From positions 1,110,001-1,174,000 of the forward strand of contig NZ_AP021887.1 in the NCBI RefSeq assembly GCF_009731465.1: DNA of 64,000 bases, written 5' to 3'. The notes beneath the pieces were generated by a model, which saw nothing but the letters and a program-made list of their open reading frames with translations, was not told the DNA's origin and did not search any database. Both the position numbers and the translations under genes were made by a program. Of the stretch, positions 51,536 through 62,714 are shown in pieces. Positions within the stretch are counted from its first letter, which is position 1; each line of letters begins with the position of its first letter. The stretch is from Streptococcus sp. 116-D4. Lineage in GTDB: Bacteria; Bacillota; Bacilli; Lactobacillales; Streptococcaceae.

Positions 51536-53701
51536 ATGAAGAAAAAAATTCTAGCATTTTTGCTAATTTTATTCCCAATTTTCTCATTAGGTATTGCGAA
51601 AGCTGAGACGATTAAGATTGTTTCTGATACCGCCTATGCACCTTTTGAGTTTAAAGATTCAGATCAAACTTATAAAGGAATTGATGTTGACATTATCAAC
51701 AAAGTCGCTGAGATTAAAGGATGGAACATTCAGATGTCCTATCCTGGATTTGACGCAGCGGTAAATGCAGTTCAAGCTGGTCAAGCAGACGCCATCATGG
51801 CAGGAATGACAAAAACTGCAGAACGTGAAAAAGTTTTCACCATGTCCGATACTTACTATGATACAAAAGTTGTCATTGCAACTACAAAGTCACACAAGAT
51901 TAGTCAGTATGATCAATTAAAAGGTAAAACTGTTGGTGTTAAAAATGGAACAGCCGCTCAACGTTTTCTTGAAACAATCAAAGATAAATACGGCTTTAGC
52001 ATTAAAACATTTGACACTGGTGATTTGATGAACAACAGCTTGAGTGCCGGTGCCATTGATGCCATGATGGATGACAAACCTGTTATCGAATATGCCATCA
52101 ACCAAGGTCAAGACCTCCATATTGAAATGGATGGAGAATCTGTAGGGAGTTTTGCTTTCGGTGTGAAAAAAGGAAGCAAATACGAGCACCTGGTTACTGA
52201 GTTTAACCAAGCCTTGGCTGAAATGAAAAAAGATGGTAGTCTTGATAAAATCATCAAGAAATGGACCGCTTCATCATCTTCGGCAGTACCAACCACAACG
52301 ACTACAGCTGGTCTAAAAGCAACTCCTGTTAAAGCAAAATACATCATTGCCAGTGATTCTTCTTTTGCACCTTTTGTTTTCCAAAATTCAAGTAATCAAT
52401 TTACTGGTATTGATATGGACTTGATTAAGGCCATCGCTAAAGACCAAGGTTTTGAAATTGAAATTACCAATCCTGGTTTCGATGCCGCTATCAGTGCTGT
52501 CCAAGCTGGGCAAGCTGATGGTATCATTGCTGGTATGTCTGTCACAGATGCTCGTAAGGCAACTTTTGACTTCTCAGAATCCTACTACACTGCTAATACT
52601 ATCCTTGGTGTCAAAGAATCAAGCACCATTGCTTCTTATGAAGATCTGAAAGGGAAGACAGTTGGTGTTAAAAACGGAACTGCTTCTCAAACCTTCCTAA
52701 CAGAAAATCAAAGCAAATACGGTTACAAAATCAAAACCTTTGCTGATGGTTCTTCAATGTATGACAGTTTAAACACTGGAGCCATTGATGCCGTTATGGA
52801 TGATGAGCCTGTTCTCAAATATTCTATCAGCCAAGGCCAAAAATTGAAAACTCCAATCGCTGGAACTCCAATCGGTGAAACAGCCTTTGCCGTTAAAAAA
52901 GGAGCAAATCCAGAATTGATTGAAATGTTCAACAACGGACTTGCAAACCTTAAAGCAAACGGAGAATTCCAAAAGATTCTTGATAAATACCTAGCTAGTG
53001 AATCATCATCTGCTTCAACAAGCACTGTTGATGAAACAACTATCTGGGGCTTGCTTCAAAACAACTACAAGCAACTCCTTAGCGGGCTTGGTATCACTCT
53101 TGCTCTAGCGCTTATCTCATTTGCTATTGCCACTGTTATCGGGATTATCTTTGGTATGTTTAGCGTTAGCCCCTACAAATCTCTTCGTGTGATCTCTGAG
53201 ATTTTCGTTGACGTTATCCGTGGTATTCCTTTGATGATTCTTGCAGCCTTCATCTTCTGGGGAATTCCAAACTTCATCGAGTCTATCACAGGCCAACAAA
53301 GTCCAATTAACGACTTCGTAGCTGGTACTATTGCCCTCTCACTCAATGCAGCGGCTTATATCGCTGAAATCGTGCGTGGTGGTATTCAGGCCGTTCCAGT
53401 TGGTCAAATGGAAGCCAGCCGCAGTCTTGGTATCTCTTATGGAAAAACCATGCGTAAGATTATCTTGCCACAAGCGACTAAATTGATGTTGCCAAACTTT
53501 GTTAACCAATTCGTTATCGCACTTAAAGATACAACCATCGTATCTGCTATTGGTTTGGTTGAACTCTTCCAAACTGGTAAGATTATCATCGCGCGTAACT
53601 ACCAAAGTTTCAAGATGTATGCAATCCTTGCAATCTTCTATCTTGTAATTATCACACTTTTGACTAGACTAGCGAAACGCTTAGAAAAGAGGATTCGTTA
53701 A
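51536..53701 (+). CDS. glnP: Glutamine ABC transporter, two binding domains fused to permease
   Basis: 721-residue membrane protein importing glutamine/glutamate (GlnPQ system). Signal-like segment (1-23), then two tandem substrate-binding domains, about 24-245 ([19 protein letters not shown]) and about 262-485 ([19 protein letters not shown]), 40-50 percent alike by eye, joined by a Ser/Thr-rich linker, then a permease domain (about 495-721) with five or so helices and the EAA loop [27 protein letters not shown] overlap with glnQ. Two binding domains per polypeptide means four per transporter dimer. Confidence 0.95.
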   Translation: MKKKILAFLLILFPIFSLGIAKAETIKIVSDTAYAPFEFKDSDQTYKGIDVDIINKVAEIKGWNIQMSYPGFDAAVNAVQAGQADAIMAGMTKTAEREKVFTMSDTYYDTKVVIATTKSHKISQYDQLKGKTVGVKNGTAAQRFLETIKDKYGFSIKTFDTGDLMNNSLSAGAIDAMMDDKPVIEYAINQGQDLHIEMDGESVGSFAFGVKKGSKYEHLVTEFNQALAEMKKDGSLDKIIKKWTASSSSAVPTTTTTAGLKATPVKAKYIIASDSSFAPFVFQNSSNQFTGIDMDLIKAIAKDQGFEIEITNPGFDAAISAVQAGQADGIIAGMSVTDARKATFDFSESYYTANTILGVKESSTIASYEDLKGKTVGVKNGTASQTFLTENQSKYGYKIKTFADGSSMYDSLNTGAIDAVMDDEPVLKYSISQGQKLKTPIAGTPIGETAFAVKKGANPELIEMFNNGLANLKANGEFQKILDKYLASESSSASTSTVDETTIWGLLQNNYKQLLSGLGITLALALISFAIATVIGIIFGMFSVSPYKSLRVISEIFVDVIRGIPLMILAAFIFWGIPNFIESITGQQSPINDFVAGTIALSLNAAAYIAEIVRGGIQAVPVGQMEASRSLGISYGKTMRKIILPQATKLMLPNFVNQFVIALKDTTIVSAIGLVELFQTGKIIIARNYQSFKMYAILAIFYLVIITLLTRLAKRLEKRIR

Positions 53702-54441
53702 TGGCAAAATTAAAAATTGATGTAAATGATTTACATAAGTATTATGGAAAAAATGAGGTTTTAAAGGGAATTACAACTAAGTTCTATGAAGGAGATGTTG
53801 TTTGTATCATCGGTCCTTCAGGTTCTGGTAAGTCAACCTTCCTTCGTAGCCTCAATCTTCTCGAAGAAGTTACTAGCGGTCACATCACCGTGAACGGCTA
53901 TGATTTAACTGAAAAAACAACCAACGTTGACCACGTCCGTGAAAATATCGGAATGGTGTTCCAACACTTCAACCTCTTCCCTCATATGTCTGTATTGGAA
54001 AATATTACCTTTGCTCCCATTGAGCACAAGTTAATGACTAAGGAAGAAGCTGAGAAATTGGGAATGGAGCTGCTTGACAAGGTTGGACTAGCAGATAAAG
54101 CTAATGCTAACCCAGATAGCCTATCAGGGGGACAAAAACAACGTGTGGCTATCGCACGTGGACTAGCAATGAATCCAGATATCATGCTCTTTGATGAACC
54201 AACTTCTGCCCTTGACCCTGAGATGGTCGGAGACGTACTAAATGTTATGAAGGAATTGGCCAAGCAAGGTATGACCATGATTATCGTAACCCATGAGATG
54301 GGATTTGCCCGTCAGGTTGCTAACCGGGTTATCTTTACTGCAGATGGTGAATTCCTTGAAGACGGAACACCTGACCAAATCTTTGACAACCCACAACACC
54401 CACGACTGAAAGAGTTCTTGGACAAGGTCCTAAACGTCTAA
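53701..54441 (+). CDS. glnQ: Glutamine ABC transporter ATPase
   Basis: 246-residue ATPase: Walker [15 protein letters not shown] near residue 39, Q loop [10 protein letters not shown], signature [15 protein letters not shown], Walker [16 protein letters not shown] and switch His THEMGFA. Energises GlnP, whose last base it shares. The last codon of the gene, its TAA stop, leads straight into a BOX repeat starting at 54440. Confidence 0.96.
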   Translation: MAKLKIDVNDLHKYYGKNEVLKGITTKFYEGDVVCIIGPSGSGKSTFLRSLNLLEEVTSGHITVNGYDLTEKTTNVDHVRENIGMVFQHFNLFPHMSVLENITFAPIEHKLMTKEEAEKLGMELLDKVGLADKANANPDSLSGGQKQRVAIARGLAMNPDIMLFDEPTSALDPEMVGDVLNVMKELAKQGMTMIIVTHEMGFARQVANRVIFTADGEFLEDGTPDQIFDNPQHPRLKEFLDKVLNV

Positions 54442-54592
54442 TACTCTTCAAAAATCTCTTCAAACTGCGTCAACGTCGACTTGCCGTAGGTAGGTTACTG
54501 ACTTCGTCAGTTCTATCCACAACCTCAAAGCAGTGCTTTGAGCAGCCTGCGGCTAGTTTCCTAGTTTGCTCTTGGATTTTCATTGAGTATAA
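54440..54592. repeat. BOX element, A-B-C
   Basis: About 153 bp, same order and orientation as the copy at 24513 but with a single boxB unit. Begins AATACTCTTCAAAAATCTC, two bases of which belong to the glnQ stop codon, and ends CATTGAGTATAA. Confidence 0.85.
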
Positions 54593-54596
54593 ACTC

Positions 54597-54625
54597 AAAC
54601 TGTAAGGATTTCCTTGCAGTTTTTT
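54597..54625 (+). terminator. Terminator after glnQ
   Basis: AAACTGTAAGG/CCTTGCAGTTT stem (one G-U pair), ATTT loop and T run; it follows the BOX, so the BOX is transcribed at the 3' end of the glnPQ message. Confidence 0.75.
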
Positions 54626-54644
54626 CTATCTCGTATTGGATTTT

Positions 54645-54715
54645 TTGATTTTTCGGAAAATTATGTTAGAATTAAGTTTATGAAATGAGGTTTCCTCATA
54701 CCTAGCAAGACTAGG
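54645..54715 (+). promoter_or_regulatory. zwf promoter, CodY-like box and leader hairpins
   Basis: TTGATT (54645-54650) and the extended -10 TGTTAGAAT (54664-54672), 16-bp spacer. Inside it ATTTTTCGGAAAATT (54648-54662) matches the CodY box at 13 of 15. The leader then has two small hairpins, ATGAGG-TTT-CCTCAT (54685-54699) and CCTAG-CAAGA-CTAGG (54701-54715), ahead of the zwf start. Confidence 0.5.
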
Positions 54716-54740
54716 AATAAAATAGAAATTAGGTAGCTAG

Positions 54741-56228
54741 ATGTCATCTAAGGTTATTGTTACAATTTTCGGTGCGAGTGGAGACCTGGCTAAACGCAAG
54801 CTCTACCCTTCCCTTTTTAGACTATATAAATCCGGCAATCTTTCCAAGCACTTTGCAGTCATTGGAACTGCCCGTCGTCCTTGGAGCAAGGAATATTTTG
54901 AATCTGTTGTAGTCGAATCTATCCTTGATTTGGCAGATAGTACCGAACAGGCTCAAGAGTTCGCTAGCCACTTCTATTATCAAAGTCATGATGTCAATGA
55001 TACAGAGCATTACATTGCTTTACATCAATTACAGGCTGAGCTGAATGACAAGTACCAAGCTGAACACAACAAGCTCTTCTTCTTGTCTATGGCACCCCAG
55101 TTCTTTGGAACTATTGCTAAACACCTTAAGTCTGAAAACATTGTGGACGGTAAAGGTTTTGAACGTTTAATCGTTGAGAAACCATTTGGTACAGATTACG
55201 AAAGCGCAAGCAAGTTGAATGACGATCTTCTAGCAACATTTGACGAAAAACAAATTTTCCGTATTGACCATTATCTTGGTAAGGAAATGATTCAAAGTAT
55301 CTTTGCAGTACGCTTTGCAAACTTGATTTTTGAAAATGTTTGGAACAAGGACTTTATTGACAATATTCAAATTACCTTTGCAGAGAGCTTGGGTGTAGAA
55401 GAACGTGGTGGCTACTATGACCAATCTGGTGCCCTTCGCGATATGGTACAAAACCATACACTACAACTTCTTTCTCTCCTTGCTATGAACAAGCCAGCCA
55501 GCTTCACAAAAGACGAGATTCGTGCCGAGAAGATTAAGGTCTTTAAGAACCTCCATCATCCAACTGATGAAGAGCTTAAAGAACACTTTATCCGTGGTCA
55601 ATACCGTTCTGGTAAGATTGATGGCATGAAATATATCTCTTATCGTAGCGAACCAAATGTGAATCCAGAATCTACAACTGAAACCTTTGCATCTGGTGCT
55701 TTCTTTGTAGATAGCGATCGATTCCGTGGTGTTCCTTTCTTCTTCCGTACTGGTAAACGTCTGACTAAAAAAGGGACTCATGTCAATATCGTCTTTAAAC
55801 AAATGGACTCTATCTTTGGAGAACCTCTTGCTCCAAACATTTTGACCATCTATATCCAACCAACAGAAGGTTTCTCTCTCAGCCTAAATGGGAAGCAAGT
55901 AGGAGAAGAATTTAACTTAGCTCATAACTCACTGGATTACCGTACAGATGCGACCGCAACTGGTGCTTCTCCAGAACCATACGAGAAATTGATTTATGAT
56001 GTCTTAAATAATAACTCAACTAACTTTAGCCACTGGGATGAAGTTAGTGCGTCATGGAAGTTGATTGATCGTATCGAAGAGATTTGGGCTGAAAATGGTT
56101 CCCCACTTCATGACTATAAAGCTGGAAGTATGGGACCTCAAGCTAGCTTTGATTTACTTGAAAAATTCGGTGCCAAATGGACCTGGCAACCAGATATAGC
56201 CTATCGTCAAGACGGTCGTTTAGAATAA
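54741..56228 (+). CDS. zwf: Glucose-6-phosphate dehydrogenase
   Basis: First step of the oxidative pentose phosphate path, making NADPH. 495 residues. N-terminal coenzyme loop FGASGDLAKRKLYP (about 10-23), active site RIDHYLGKEM near residue 174, and FFVDSDRFRGVPFFFRTGKRL for substrate and cofactor binding near residue 320. Ribosome site is a weak TTAGGTAG. In pneumococcus glnPQ-zwf is described as one GlnR-controlled unit, but here a BOX, a terminator and a separate promoter lie between. Confidence 0.97.
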   Translation: MSSKVIVTIFGASGDLAKRKLYPSLFRLYKSGNLSKHFAVIGTARRPWSKEYFESVVVESILDLADSTEQAQEFASHFYYQSHDVNDTEHYIALHQLQAELNDKYQAEHNKLFFLSMAPQFFGTIAKHLKSENIVDGKGFERLIVEKPFGTDYESASKLNDDLLATFDEKQIFRIDHYLGKEMIQSIFAVRFANLIFENVWNKDFIDNIQITFAESLGVEERGGYYDQSGALRDMVQNHTLQLLSLLAMNKPASFTKDEIRAEKIKVFKNLHHPTDEELKEHFIRGQYRSGKIDGMKYISYRSEPNVNPESTTETFASGAFFVDSDRFRGVPFFFRTGKRLTKKGTHVNIVFKQMDSIFGEPLAPNILTIYIQPTEGFSLSLNGKQVGEEFNLAHNSLDYRTDATATGASPEPYEKLIYDVLNNNSTNFSHWDEVSASWKLIDRIEEIWAENGSPLHDYKAGSMGPQASFDLLEKFGAKWTWQPDIAYRQDGRLE

Positions 56229-56229
56229 A

Positions 56230-56264
56230 AAAAATCCTGCAAGGTTATGCCTTGCAGGATTTTT
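56230..56264. terminator. Bidirectional terminator, zwf / ftsY
   Basis: Perfect 15-bp stem AAAAATCCTGCAAGG with TTATG loop; T runs on both strands between convergent genes. Confidence 0.9.
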
Positions 56265-56272
56265 GTTTCTGA

Positions 56273-57562
56273 TTAGATTAAGCCTTCTAAGAGACCTTTC
56301 ATAAAGTTTTCTGAGTTAAACTCTCCAATATCATCGATTTTTTCACCAAATCCAATTAATTTTACAGGAATATTGAGTTCTTCACGGATGGCTAGAACCA
56401 CACCACCTCGAGCTGTTCCATCAATCTTAGTCAAGACAATTCCTGTCAATGGGGTAATTTTTGAAAATTCTTTGGCCTGTACCAGGGCATTTTGACCTGT
56501 TGATGCATCAAGCGCCAAGAAGGTTTCATGAGGTGCTTCTGGTACGACACGTTTGATAATACGACCAATCTTTTCCAACTCGGCCATGAGGTTGTCCTTG
56601 TTTTGCAGACGACCAGCGGTATCAATCATGAGAATATCGATACCTTCAGCTACGGCACGTTCCATGCCATCAAAGACCACACTGGCTGGGTCAGCTTTCT
56701 CAGGTCCAGTCACTACTGGAACATCTACTCGTCGACCCCATTCAACTAGCTGGGCTACCGCCCCTGCACGGAAGGTATCTGCCGCAACCAACATGACCTT
56801 CTTACCAGCTTGTTTGTAGCGATGGGCTAATTTCCCGATAGAAGTTGTTTTCCCAACACCATTAACTCCAACAAAGAGCATAACTGTCAAGCCATCTTGG
56901 AAGTGGATGCTCTCATCGTAGTTGCCACCTTTTTCATAAAGCTCAACTAATTTCTCAATGATGACACGGCGAAGTGCATCAGGTTTCTTGGCGTTTTCAA
57001 GCTTGGCTTCGTAGCGTAACTCCTCTGTTAAGTTAGAAGCGACCTGCACTCCAACGTCACTCATGATCAGTAATTCTTCCAGTTCCTCGAAGAATTCTTC
57101 ATCGATAGAGCGGAAATTGGCAAAGAAGGCATTCAAACGAGCACCAAATCCTGTGCGAGTTTTCTTGAGACTGCGGTCATATTTTTCCTGAACAGTTTCT
57201 TCTACTTGAGGTGTTTCTGCTTCAAGCACTTCAGAACTATTTTCTTCTTCAGTCTCTAGGAGCTCAGGATTCTCTTCTTCTGAGACTTCTTCTGAGTTTG
57301 GTAATTCTTCTATTTCTTCTTGAGGAACCTCTACAGCTGGATCTGAATCCTGACTTTCTTCAACTGTGCCTTGGATTTCCTCTTCTTGGAGCAAAGCTTC
57401 TTCAACAATTTCAACTTCTGCCTCTTCTTGAGAAACTTCCTCAGCTTCTGTAAGGGAAGGCTCCGTATCTTCAGACAAATCAAGATTTTCCAGAGCTTCT
57501 TTTATAACTTCTTCGATTTTAGGTTCTTCTTTTTTTCCGAATAGACGGTCAAATAATCCCAT
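56273..57562 (-). CDS. ftsY: Signal recognition particle receptor FtsY
   Basis: Receptor GTPase for SRP-dependent membrane protein insertion. 429 residues: a short basic start, a very acidic glutamate-rich region (about 12-125), then the NG domain with G1 GVNGVGKTTSIGKLA (231 on), DTFRAGAVAQL, G3 DTAGRLQNK and G4 TKIDGTARGG, ending GFGEKIDDIGEFNSENFM. Last gene of the smc-HAD-HAD-ftsY run; the gap to the preceding HAD gene is only three bases. Confidence 0.97.
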   Translation of the reverse strand: MGLFDRLFGKKEEPKIEEVIKEALENLDLSEDTEPSLTEAEEVSQEEAEVEIVEEALLQEEEIQGTVEESQDSDPAVEVPQEEIEELPNSEEVSEEENPELLETEEENSSEVLEAETPQVEETVQEKYDRSLKKTRTGFGARLNAFFANFRSIDEEFFEELEELLIMSDVGVQVASNLTEELRYEAKLENAKKPDALRRVIIEKLVELYEKGGNYDESIHFQDGLTVMLFVGVNGVGKTTSIGKLAHRYKQAGKKVMLVAADTFRAGAVAQLVEWGRRVDVPVVTGPEKADPASVVFDGMERAVAEGIDILMIDTAGRLQNKDNLMAELEKIGRIIKRVVPEAPHETFLALDASTGQNALVQAKEFSKITPLTGIVLTKIDGTARGGVVLAIREELNIPVKLIGFGEKIDDIGEFNSENFMKGLLEGLI

Positions 57563-57565
57563 ATC

Positions 57566-58384
57566 TTAGTTCTCCTTTAGCACATATTCTTCGATAGCCC
57601 AGGCTACAGCTTCTTCATCATTGGTCATTGGCGTCACTACATTTGCGACAGCCTTGACTTCAGGAACAGCATTTTGCATGGCAACACCGAGCCCTGCCCA
57701 CTCAATCATAGACAAATCATTGGCCTCATCTCCACAGGCCATGACTTGGCTTTGGTCGATTCCTAGATGGCTGGTTAGTTTTGCCAAGCCTGTTGCTTTA
57801 TGAACATTCTTTGGTGACCACTCTAGCAACATCTCACGTGATTTAAAGATTTCATATTGGTCAAACAATTCTGGAGAAATCTTCTGAATGGCTGCATCCA
57901 AGGGTTCTTGATCAAAGGCAGTCACACATTTATTATAGGTCATTTGACGAGACAAGTCTTCAAAGTCCACTGGAACAAAAGTCAAAGCTGGATTGAATTT
58001 GGCATAAAGACTTTCTTGGTCAGATTGAATTTGATAAACAGTTCCTTCTGAGATGGCATCAAGAGGCAGTGATAATTTCTCTGTTTCTTCATACAAGCGT
58101 GCCACATCATCATATGAAAAGACTGTCTTATCAAGGATTTCTCCTGTATTTTTCTGAACCAAACCACCATTAAATGTAATCGTATACTCATCTTCATGGC
58201 CGTCAGTCCCTAGCTCATGGAGAAAGAAATCCATAGCTTTTAAGGGACGACCAGTTGTCAATACAACCTTAATACCACGATCACGCGCAGCTTTCAAAGT
58301 TGCCTTGGTACGATCCGTCAACCTTTTATCAGTAGTCAGCAAGGTCCCGTCCAAGTCCAATGCAATCAATTTTATATCTGCCAT
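57566..58384 (-). CDS. Cof-type HAD phosphatase
   Basis: 272 residues of the Cof/YidA group. Motif I is LDLDGTLL (D10, D12), motif II TTGRPLKAM, and motif III ACGDEANDLSMIEWAG near the C-terminus, with a C2-type cap in the middle. Likely a sugar-phosphate or cofactor phosphatase; substrate unknown. Its start overlaps the end of the second HAD gene by one base. Confidence 0.9.
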   Translation of the reverse strand: MADIKLIALDLDGTLLTTDKRLTDRTKATLKAARDRGIKVVLTTGRPLKAMDFFLHELGTDGHEDEYTITFNGGLVQKNTGEILDKTVFSYDDVARLYEETEKLSLPLDAISEGTVYQIQSDQESLYAKFNPALTFVPVDFEDLSRQMTYNKCVTAFDQEPLDAAIQKISPELFDQYEIFKSREMLLEWSPKNVHKATGLAKLTSHLGIDQSQVMACGDEANDLSMIEWAGLGVAMQNAVPEVKAVANVVTPMTNDEEAVAWAIEEYVLKEN

Positions 58385-59178
58385 TATAAGCCCTCCATAT
58401 AAGCTATAACCGACTGGTCCTTATGGTGACCAATCACAGTCTCTGCTAATTCTAAAATTTCTGGTCGTGCATTTTCAGGAGCTACAGGATGTCCCACAAC
58501 CTGCATCATATGCAAGTCATTTAGATTGTCTCCAAAAGCCAGAACCTGATCCATCGTGATACCAAGTTTTTTAGCTAATTCAACAATGGCCACTCCCTTA
58601 TCGACATAGTCCAGCACGATATCAATGGATTCAAAGCCAGTTGTCATAGCTTTGACACCAGGGACATTTTCGTTTACCCAAGCTTCTCCAGCTTCTAGCG
58701 TTTCTTCTGTGAAGTTGGTCGTAAATTTAAAAATGTCATCTGTGATATCTTCCAAACTCGCTACTTTTTGGATATTTTCATTATAGTGCTGACTCACTTT
58801 CAAATAGGTCTCATCAACCGTGTCTAGCACATAAGAACCCTTCTTACCAGTCAAAAGAAGCTTATTTATATCTACATAAGGTGACGTTTTCAGCTTTTCA
58901 AAAGTTGATAGATAAAAGTCACGAGACATAGTCGCTTCATACAAGTCCTGATCTTGATATTCGACCAAACTGCCATTTTCCGCAATGAAAATAATATCAT
59001 CACGAACATCTGCAAATAATTTTTCTAAGGATAGAAATCCGCGCCCCGAAGCCACCGCAAAGTAAATCCCTTTTTCCTTGTAAGAAGCTAAAAGAGACTT
59101 GAGGCGGTCCATATCAAAGCGTCCATTCTCATCTAGGAAGGTTCCATCCATATCTGTTGCTACTAGTTTAATTGTCAT
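58384..59178 (-). CDS. Cof-type HAD phosphatase (second copy)
   Basis: 264 residues, related in fold to its neighbour but clearly different in sequence. Motif I TDMDGTF (D9, D11), motif II ASGRGFLS, motif III AFGDNLNDLHMMQVVG. The region GDNLNDL is typical of the YbiV/SupH branch. Its start overlaps the end of smc by four bases, so it is expressed with smc and rnc. Confidence 0.9.
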   Translation of the reverse strand: MTIKLVATDMDGTFLDENGRFDMDRLKSLLASYKEKGIYFAVASGRGFLSLEKLFADVRDDIIFIAENGSLVEYQDQDLYEATMSRDFYLSTFEKLKTSPYVDINKLLLTGKKGSYVLDTVDETYLKVSQHYNENIQKVASLEDITDDIFKFTTNFTEETLEAGEAWVNENVPGVKAMTTGFESIDIVLDYVDKGVAIVELAKKLGITMDQVLAFGDNLNDLHMMQVVGHPVAPENARPEILELAETVIGHHKDQSVIAYMEGL

Positions 59179-62100
59179 CCTTCAATACTTTCTAAATCTT
59201 TTAACTTAACTGAAACAATTTTTGAGACACCTGATTCTTGCATGGTCACTCCATAGATGGAATCAGCCGCTGCCATGGTTCCCTTACGGTGGGTTACGAC
59301 GATAAACTGGCTGTCCTTGTCAAAGCGGTTGAGATAATCGCCAAAGCGTTTAACATTTGCTTCGTCTAGCGCAGCCTCTACCTCATCCAAGATAACAAAG
59401 GGAATAGTCTTGACACGGATAATGGAGAAGAGCAAGGCAAGAGCCGATAGGGCTTTTTCCCCACCACTCATGAGGTTAAGAGACTGGATTTTTTTACCTG
59501 GAGGTTGAACAGAAATCTCAACCCCAGCTGTCAATAAATCACCTTCTGTCAGAATTAGGTCTGCTTGGCCACCACCAAACATCTGCTTGAAAGTCACTTT
59601 AAAGGACTCACGAATAGCTTCAAAAGTGGATTTAAAGCGGTCCTTGACCTCATCATTCATCTCTGTAATGGTTTCAAGGAGCAAATTTTTCGCTGACAAA
59701 ATGTCATCTCGCTGGCTATTTAGGAAATCAAGACGGTTGTGGACTTCTTCATACTGGTCAATAGCTTCTATATTGACAGGACCCAGTGAGCGAATAGCCT
59801 TCTCTAAGTCCTGCACCTCTTGCTCTGCCAGATTGAGATTTTCCAATTCATGTGCCTTTTCTAGTGCTTCAGTATAGCTAATCTGATACTGGTCTGTTAA
59901 TTGACTTTGTAAATGACGCAAACGCTCACTGACCTTTTCTTTCTTGGCTTCAGCACGTGTTTGCTTGCGAATCCACTCCTCATTCTGTTGGCGCGCCTGA
60001 TCCAAATGACTAGCAATATCATCCAGTTGCCCTTCCATATCATCCATCTCAAACTGCTTGCGAATCAAACCTTGTTGGAGGTTTGATTTCTGAGTTTTGG
60101 CTTCTTCTACCTGTTGACTGAGCAAATCTGTATCAACTTTCTCAAGATTGTCAACCTTTTCTTGAAGAAGGCGCTGAATTTCTTCTTGTTCAATATCAAG
60201 ATTATCTAGTTCCTTACCTAAGCGCTCAATATCAGTCACTTCATAACGTTTTTGCCCTTGCAGTTCTGTCTTAAGCAGACGAGCTTGCGCTACCTCTTCC
60301 TGCAAGTTTTGATAACGTTCTTGGATGGCGTTTTTATTAGATTTAATCTCTTCAATCTCAGCTTCCAGATTATGCTTTTCACTGGTGATTGTAGTAAGAC
60401 GCTCTTGGTATTTTTCCTTGTCTACTTGCCAATCTCCGTCAGAAAGACGATCTAATTCCTCTTCTTGAAGTTTCCAAAGAGTTTCTAGCTCTTCAACTTG
60501 CTGACTGGTCTGCTGATAAGCGAGCGACAAGCCTTGCTCCTGAATACGAGCCTGCTCTCCTTGAGATTTGATGGATTCTAATCTTTCTGTCAATGAAGCC
60601 ATCTCATCTTGCAAGGTCTTCAAAGACGTTTCATCTGTATGCAAGCTAGCTTTTTCTTCAGCAATTTCTTTTTGCAATTGCTCCAGTTCTGGCTTAATGA
60701 AGATACTGTTGTTCTGGCGATTGGCACCACCCGCATAGGAACCACCTGTGCGTAACTCTGTCCCGTCCAATGTCACCATACGAACCTGATAACGAACTTT
60801 GCGCGCTGCTGCACGCGCATGTTCAACGGTATCAAAAATCGCTGTCGTAGCTAGCAAGTTCTTGAAAATAGCTTCCAGTCTCGTATCGAATGTCACCAAC
60901 TCATCTGCCATGCCTAGAAATCCCGCACTTGCAGCGATAGCATCTTGGTTCTGACTAGAAATCGTACGCGCCTTGATAGTCGTCAACGGAAGAAAGGTTG
61001 CACGACCAGCTCTGTTGCGCTTTAGGAAATCAATCGCCTTGGTTGCCGACTCTTCATCTTCTACGATGATATGCTGACTGCTGGCTCCAAGCGCAATTTC
61101 TAGGGCAGTTTGATAATGCACATCAAAGGTCAGGTGCTCACTAACAGCACCAATAATTCCACCAAGGCGGGCTTTTTCTTGGAGAACACTCTTAACACCT
61201 GCATAAAAGTTACTGTGATTTCTCAGGATATTTTCCAAACTTTGGGCTCTCGCCTGCTTGTTTTTGAGATTATCCAGACGGTCAAAGAGTTGACTTTGTT
61301 GAGTTTGATAGGAAGCTTTCTGCTTCTCTTGCTCCTTGGAAATAGCTTGATAGTCGGCCAATAATTTCTGAACATGATCCTTGGCAGTTTCAAGCTCATT
61401 CCTTTGCTGACTTGCCTTTTCTTTAGCTGTAGCTAATTGCTCCTTCAGCTTTTCTAGTTGATCTGCTTGTTTTTGAGAAAGCTGACGACTATTTTCCAAC
61501 TCATTCTCGATACGGGTCAGTTGGTTTGAGACATCCGCTTCTTCTTGTAAAAGCGCCACAAAGCGTTCACGCAAAAGCTCAATCATCTGATCAGGATCAT
61601 CTGAAAAAGCTAGCAATTCAGCTTCTAAACGGTTGAGTTTTTGATTATTTTGAACTAGATTTTCCTCTAAAAGGGCTAAAGAGTTTTCTTTATCAGATTT
61701 TTCTTTGATAAGTGAATTTCTCTTATCCTCCAAAGTAGCCAAACGGGCTTGTGCTTCCTGTTGATTGAGGGCTACTTGCTCAGATTCCAGTTTCGATAGG
61801 GCTAATTTTCTCTCTAAATCACTGATCAGACTGGTCAAATCCATCAAACTACCCTGATCTTTGGCCATTTCAGCTTGTAAATCTTGGCGTTGCTTTTTAA
61901 GAGCTTGATTTTCTTCTTCTAATTTTTCACGCTTTTGGTAGTAGCTCGTCAAGAGTTCCTGAACCTGTGCCAACTCTTCTTCTGTCGAGTCTAGTTCAGC
62001 TTTATTTTCCTTGATTTGAGCAACAAGGACATCTAAATAAACAGCCTTGCGTTGACCTTCCAAGTCTAAAAACTTTCGGGCATTCTCAGCTTGCTTCTCA

Positions 62101-62714
62101 AGAGGCTTGATTTGATTATCCAACTCGTAGATAATGTCCTCTAAGCGATCTAAATTATCCTGAGTTTGTTGCAGTTTACTTTCAGTTTCTTTTCTGCGAG
62201 TCTTGTATTTCAAAACTCCTGCAGCTTCTTCAAAAATGGCACGGCGTTCTTCAGGCTTGGAATTAAAAATCTCCTCAACCTTCCCTTGGGAAATGATAGA
62301 AAAGGAATCTCGTCCCAAACCTGTATCCAAGAAGAGATCATGAACATCACGCAGACGGACTTTCTTGCCGTCAATCTTGTATTCGCTATCACCACTACGA
62401 TAGATATGACGTTCTACTCTGATTTCTTGACCTGCGTCCTTGATAAATCCATCATTATTATTCAGAGTTACAACTACAGAAGCATAATTGAGCGGTTTAC
62501 GACTTTCTGTTCCAGCAAAGATGACATCCGGCATCTTGCCACCACGGAGACTCCTAACACTTGACTCCCCCAAGGCCCAACGCAGACTTTCTATAATATT
62601 GGATTTCCCAGATCCATTGGGACCAACAACTGCCGTCACACCTTGATCAAAGACGACCTTGGTCTTGTCAGCAAAAGACTTGAATCCCTGAATTTCGATT
62701 TCCTTTAAATACAT
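59175..62714 (-). CDS. smc: Chromosome segregation protein SMC
   Basis: ATPase that compacts and segregates the chromosome with ScpAB. 1179 residues. N-terminal head with Walker [11 protein letters not shown] (31-40), two long coiled-coil arms (about 165-500 and 680-1010), a hinge (about 510-660, including [10 protein letters not shown] and [14 protein letters not shown]) and the C-terminal head with signature [17 protein letters not shown] and Walker [17 protein letters not shown]. Its start overlaps the end of rnc by ten bases. Confidence 0.98.
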   Translation of the reverse strand: MYLKEIEIQGFKSFADKTKVVFDQGVTAVVGPNGSGKSNIIESLRWALGESSVRSLRGGKMPDVIFAGTESRKPLNYASVVVTLNNNDGFIKDAGQEIRVERHIYRSGDSEYKIDGKKVRLRDVHDLFLDTGLGRDSFSIISQGKVEEIFNSKPEERRAIFEEAAGVLKYKTRRKETESKLQQTQDNLDRLEDIIYELDNQIKPLEKQAENARKFLDLEGQRKAVYLDVLVAQIKENKAELDSTEEELAQVQELLTSYYQKREKLEEENQALKKQRQDLQAEMAKDQGSLMDLTSLISDLERKLALSKLESEQVALNQQEAQARLATLEDKRNSLIKEKSDKENSLALLEENLVQNNQKLNRLEAELLAFSDDPDQMIELLRERFVALLQEEADVSNQLTRIENELENSRQLSQKQADQLEKLKEQLATAKEKASQQRNELETAKDHVQKLLADYQAISKEQEKQKASYQTQQSQLFDRLDNLKNKQARAQSLENILRNHSNFYAGVKSVLQEKARLGGIIGAVSEHLTFDVHYQTALEIALGASSQHIIVEDEESATKAIDFLKRNRAGRATFLPLTTIKARTISSQNQDAIAASAGFLGMADELVTFDTRLEAIFKNLLATTAIFDTVEHARAAARKVRYQVRMVTLDGTELRTGGSYAGGANRQNNSIFIKPELEQLQKEIAEEKASLHTDETSLKTLQDEMASLTERLESIKSQGEQARIQEQGLSLAYQQTSQQVEELETLWKLQEEELDRLSDGDWQVDKEKYQERLTTITSEKHNLEAEIEEIKSNKNAIQERYQNLQEEVAQARLLKTELQGQKRYEVTDIERLGKELDNLDIEQEEIQRLLQEKVDNLEKVDTDLLSQQVEEAKTQKSNLQQGLIRKQFEMDDMEGQLDDIASHLDQARQQNEEWIRKQTRAEAKKEKVSERLRHLQSQLTDQYQISYTEALEKAHELENLNLAEQEVQDLEKAIRSLGPVNIEAIDQYEEVHNRLDFLNSQRDDILSAKNLLLETITEMNDEVKDRFKSTFEAIRESFKVTFKQMFGGGQADLILTEGDLLTAGVEISVQPPGKKIQSLNLMSGGEKALSALALLFSIIRVKTIPFVILDEVEAALDEANVKRFGDYLNRFDKDSQFIVVTHRKGTMAAADSIYGVTMQESGVSKIVSVKLKDLESIEG

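Noticed and set aside
51363..51587. 75-codon extension of the CAAX protease over the glnP promoter region
   Set aside because: It contains the gene's own -10 box and overlaps the start of divergent glnP; no homology-like features.
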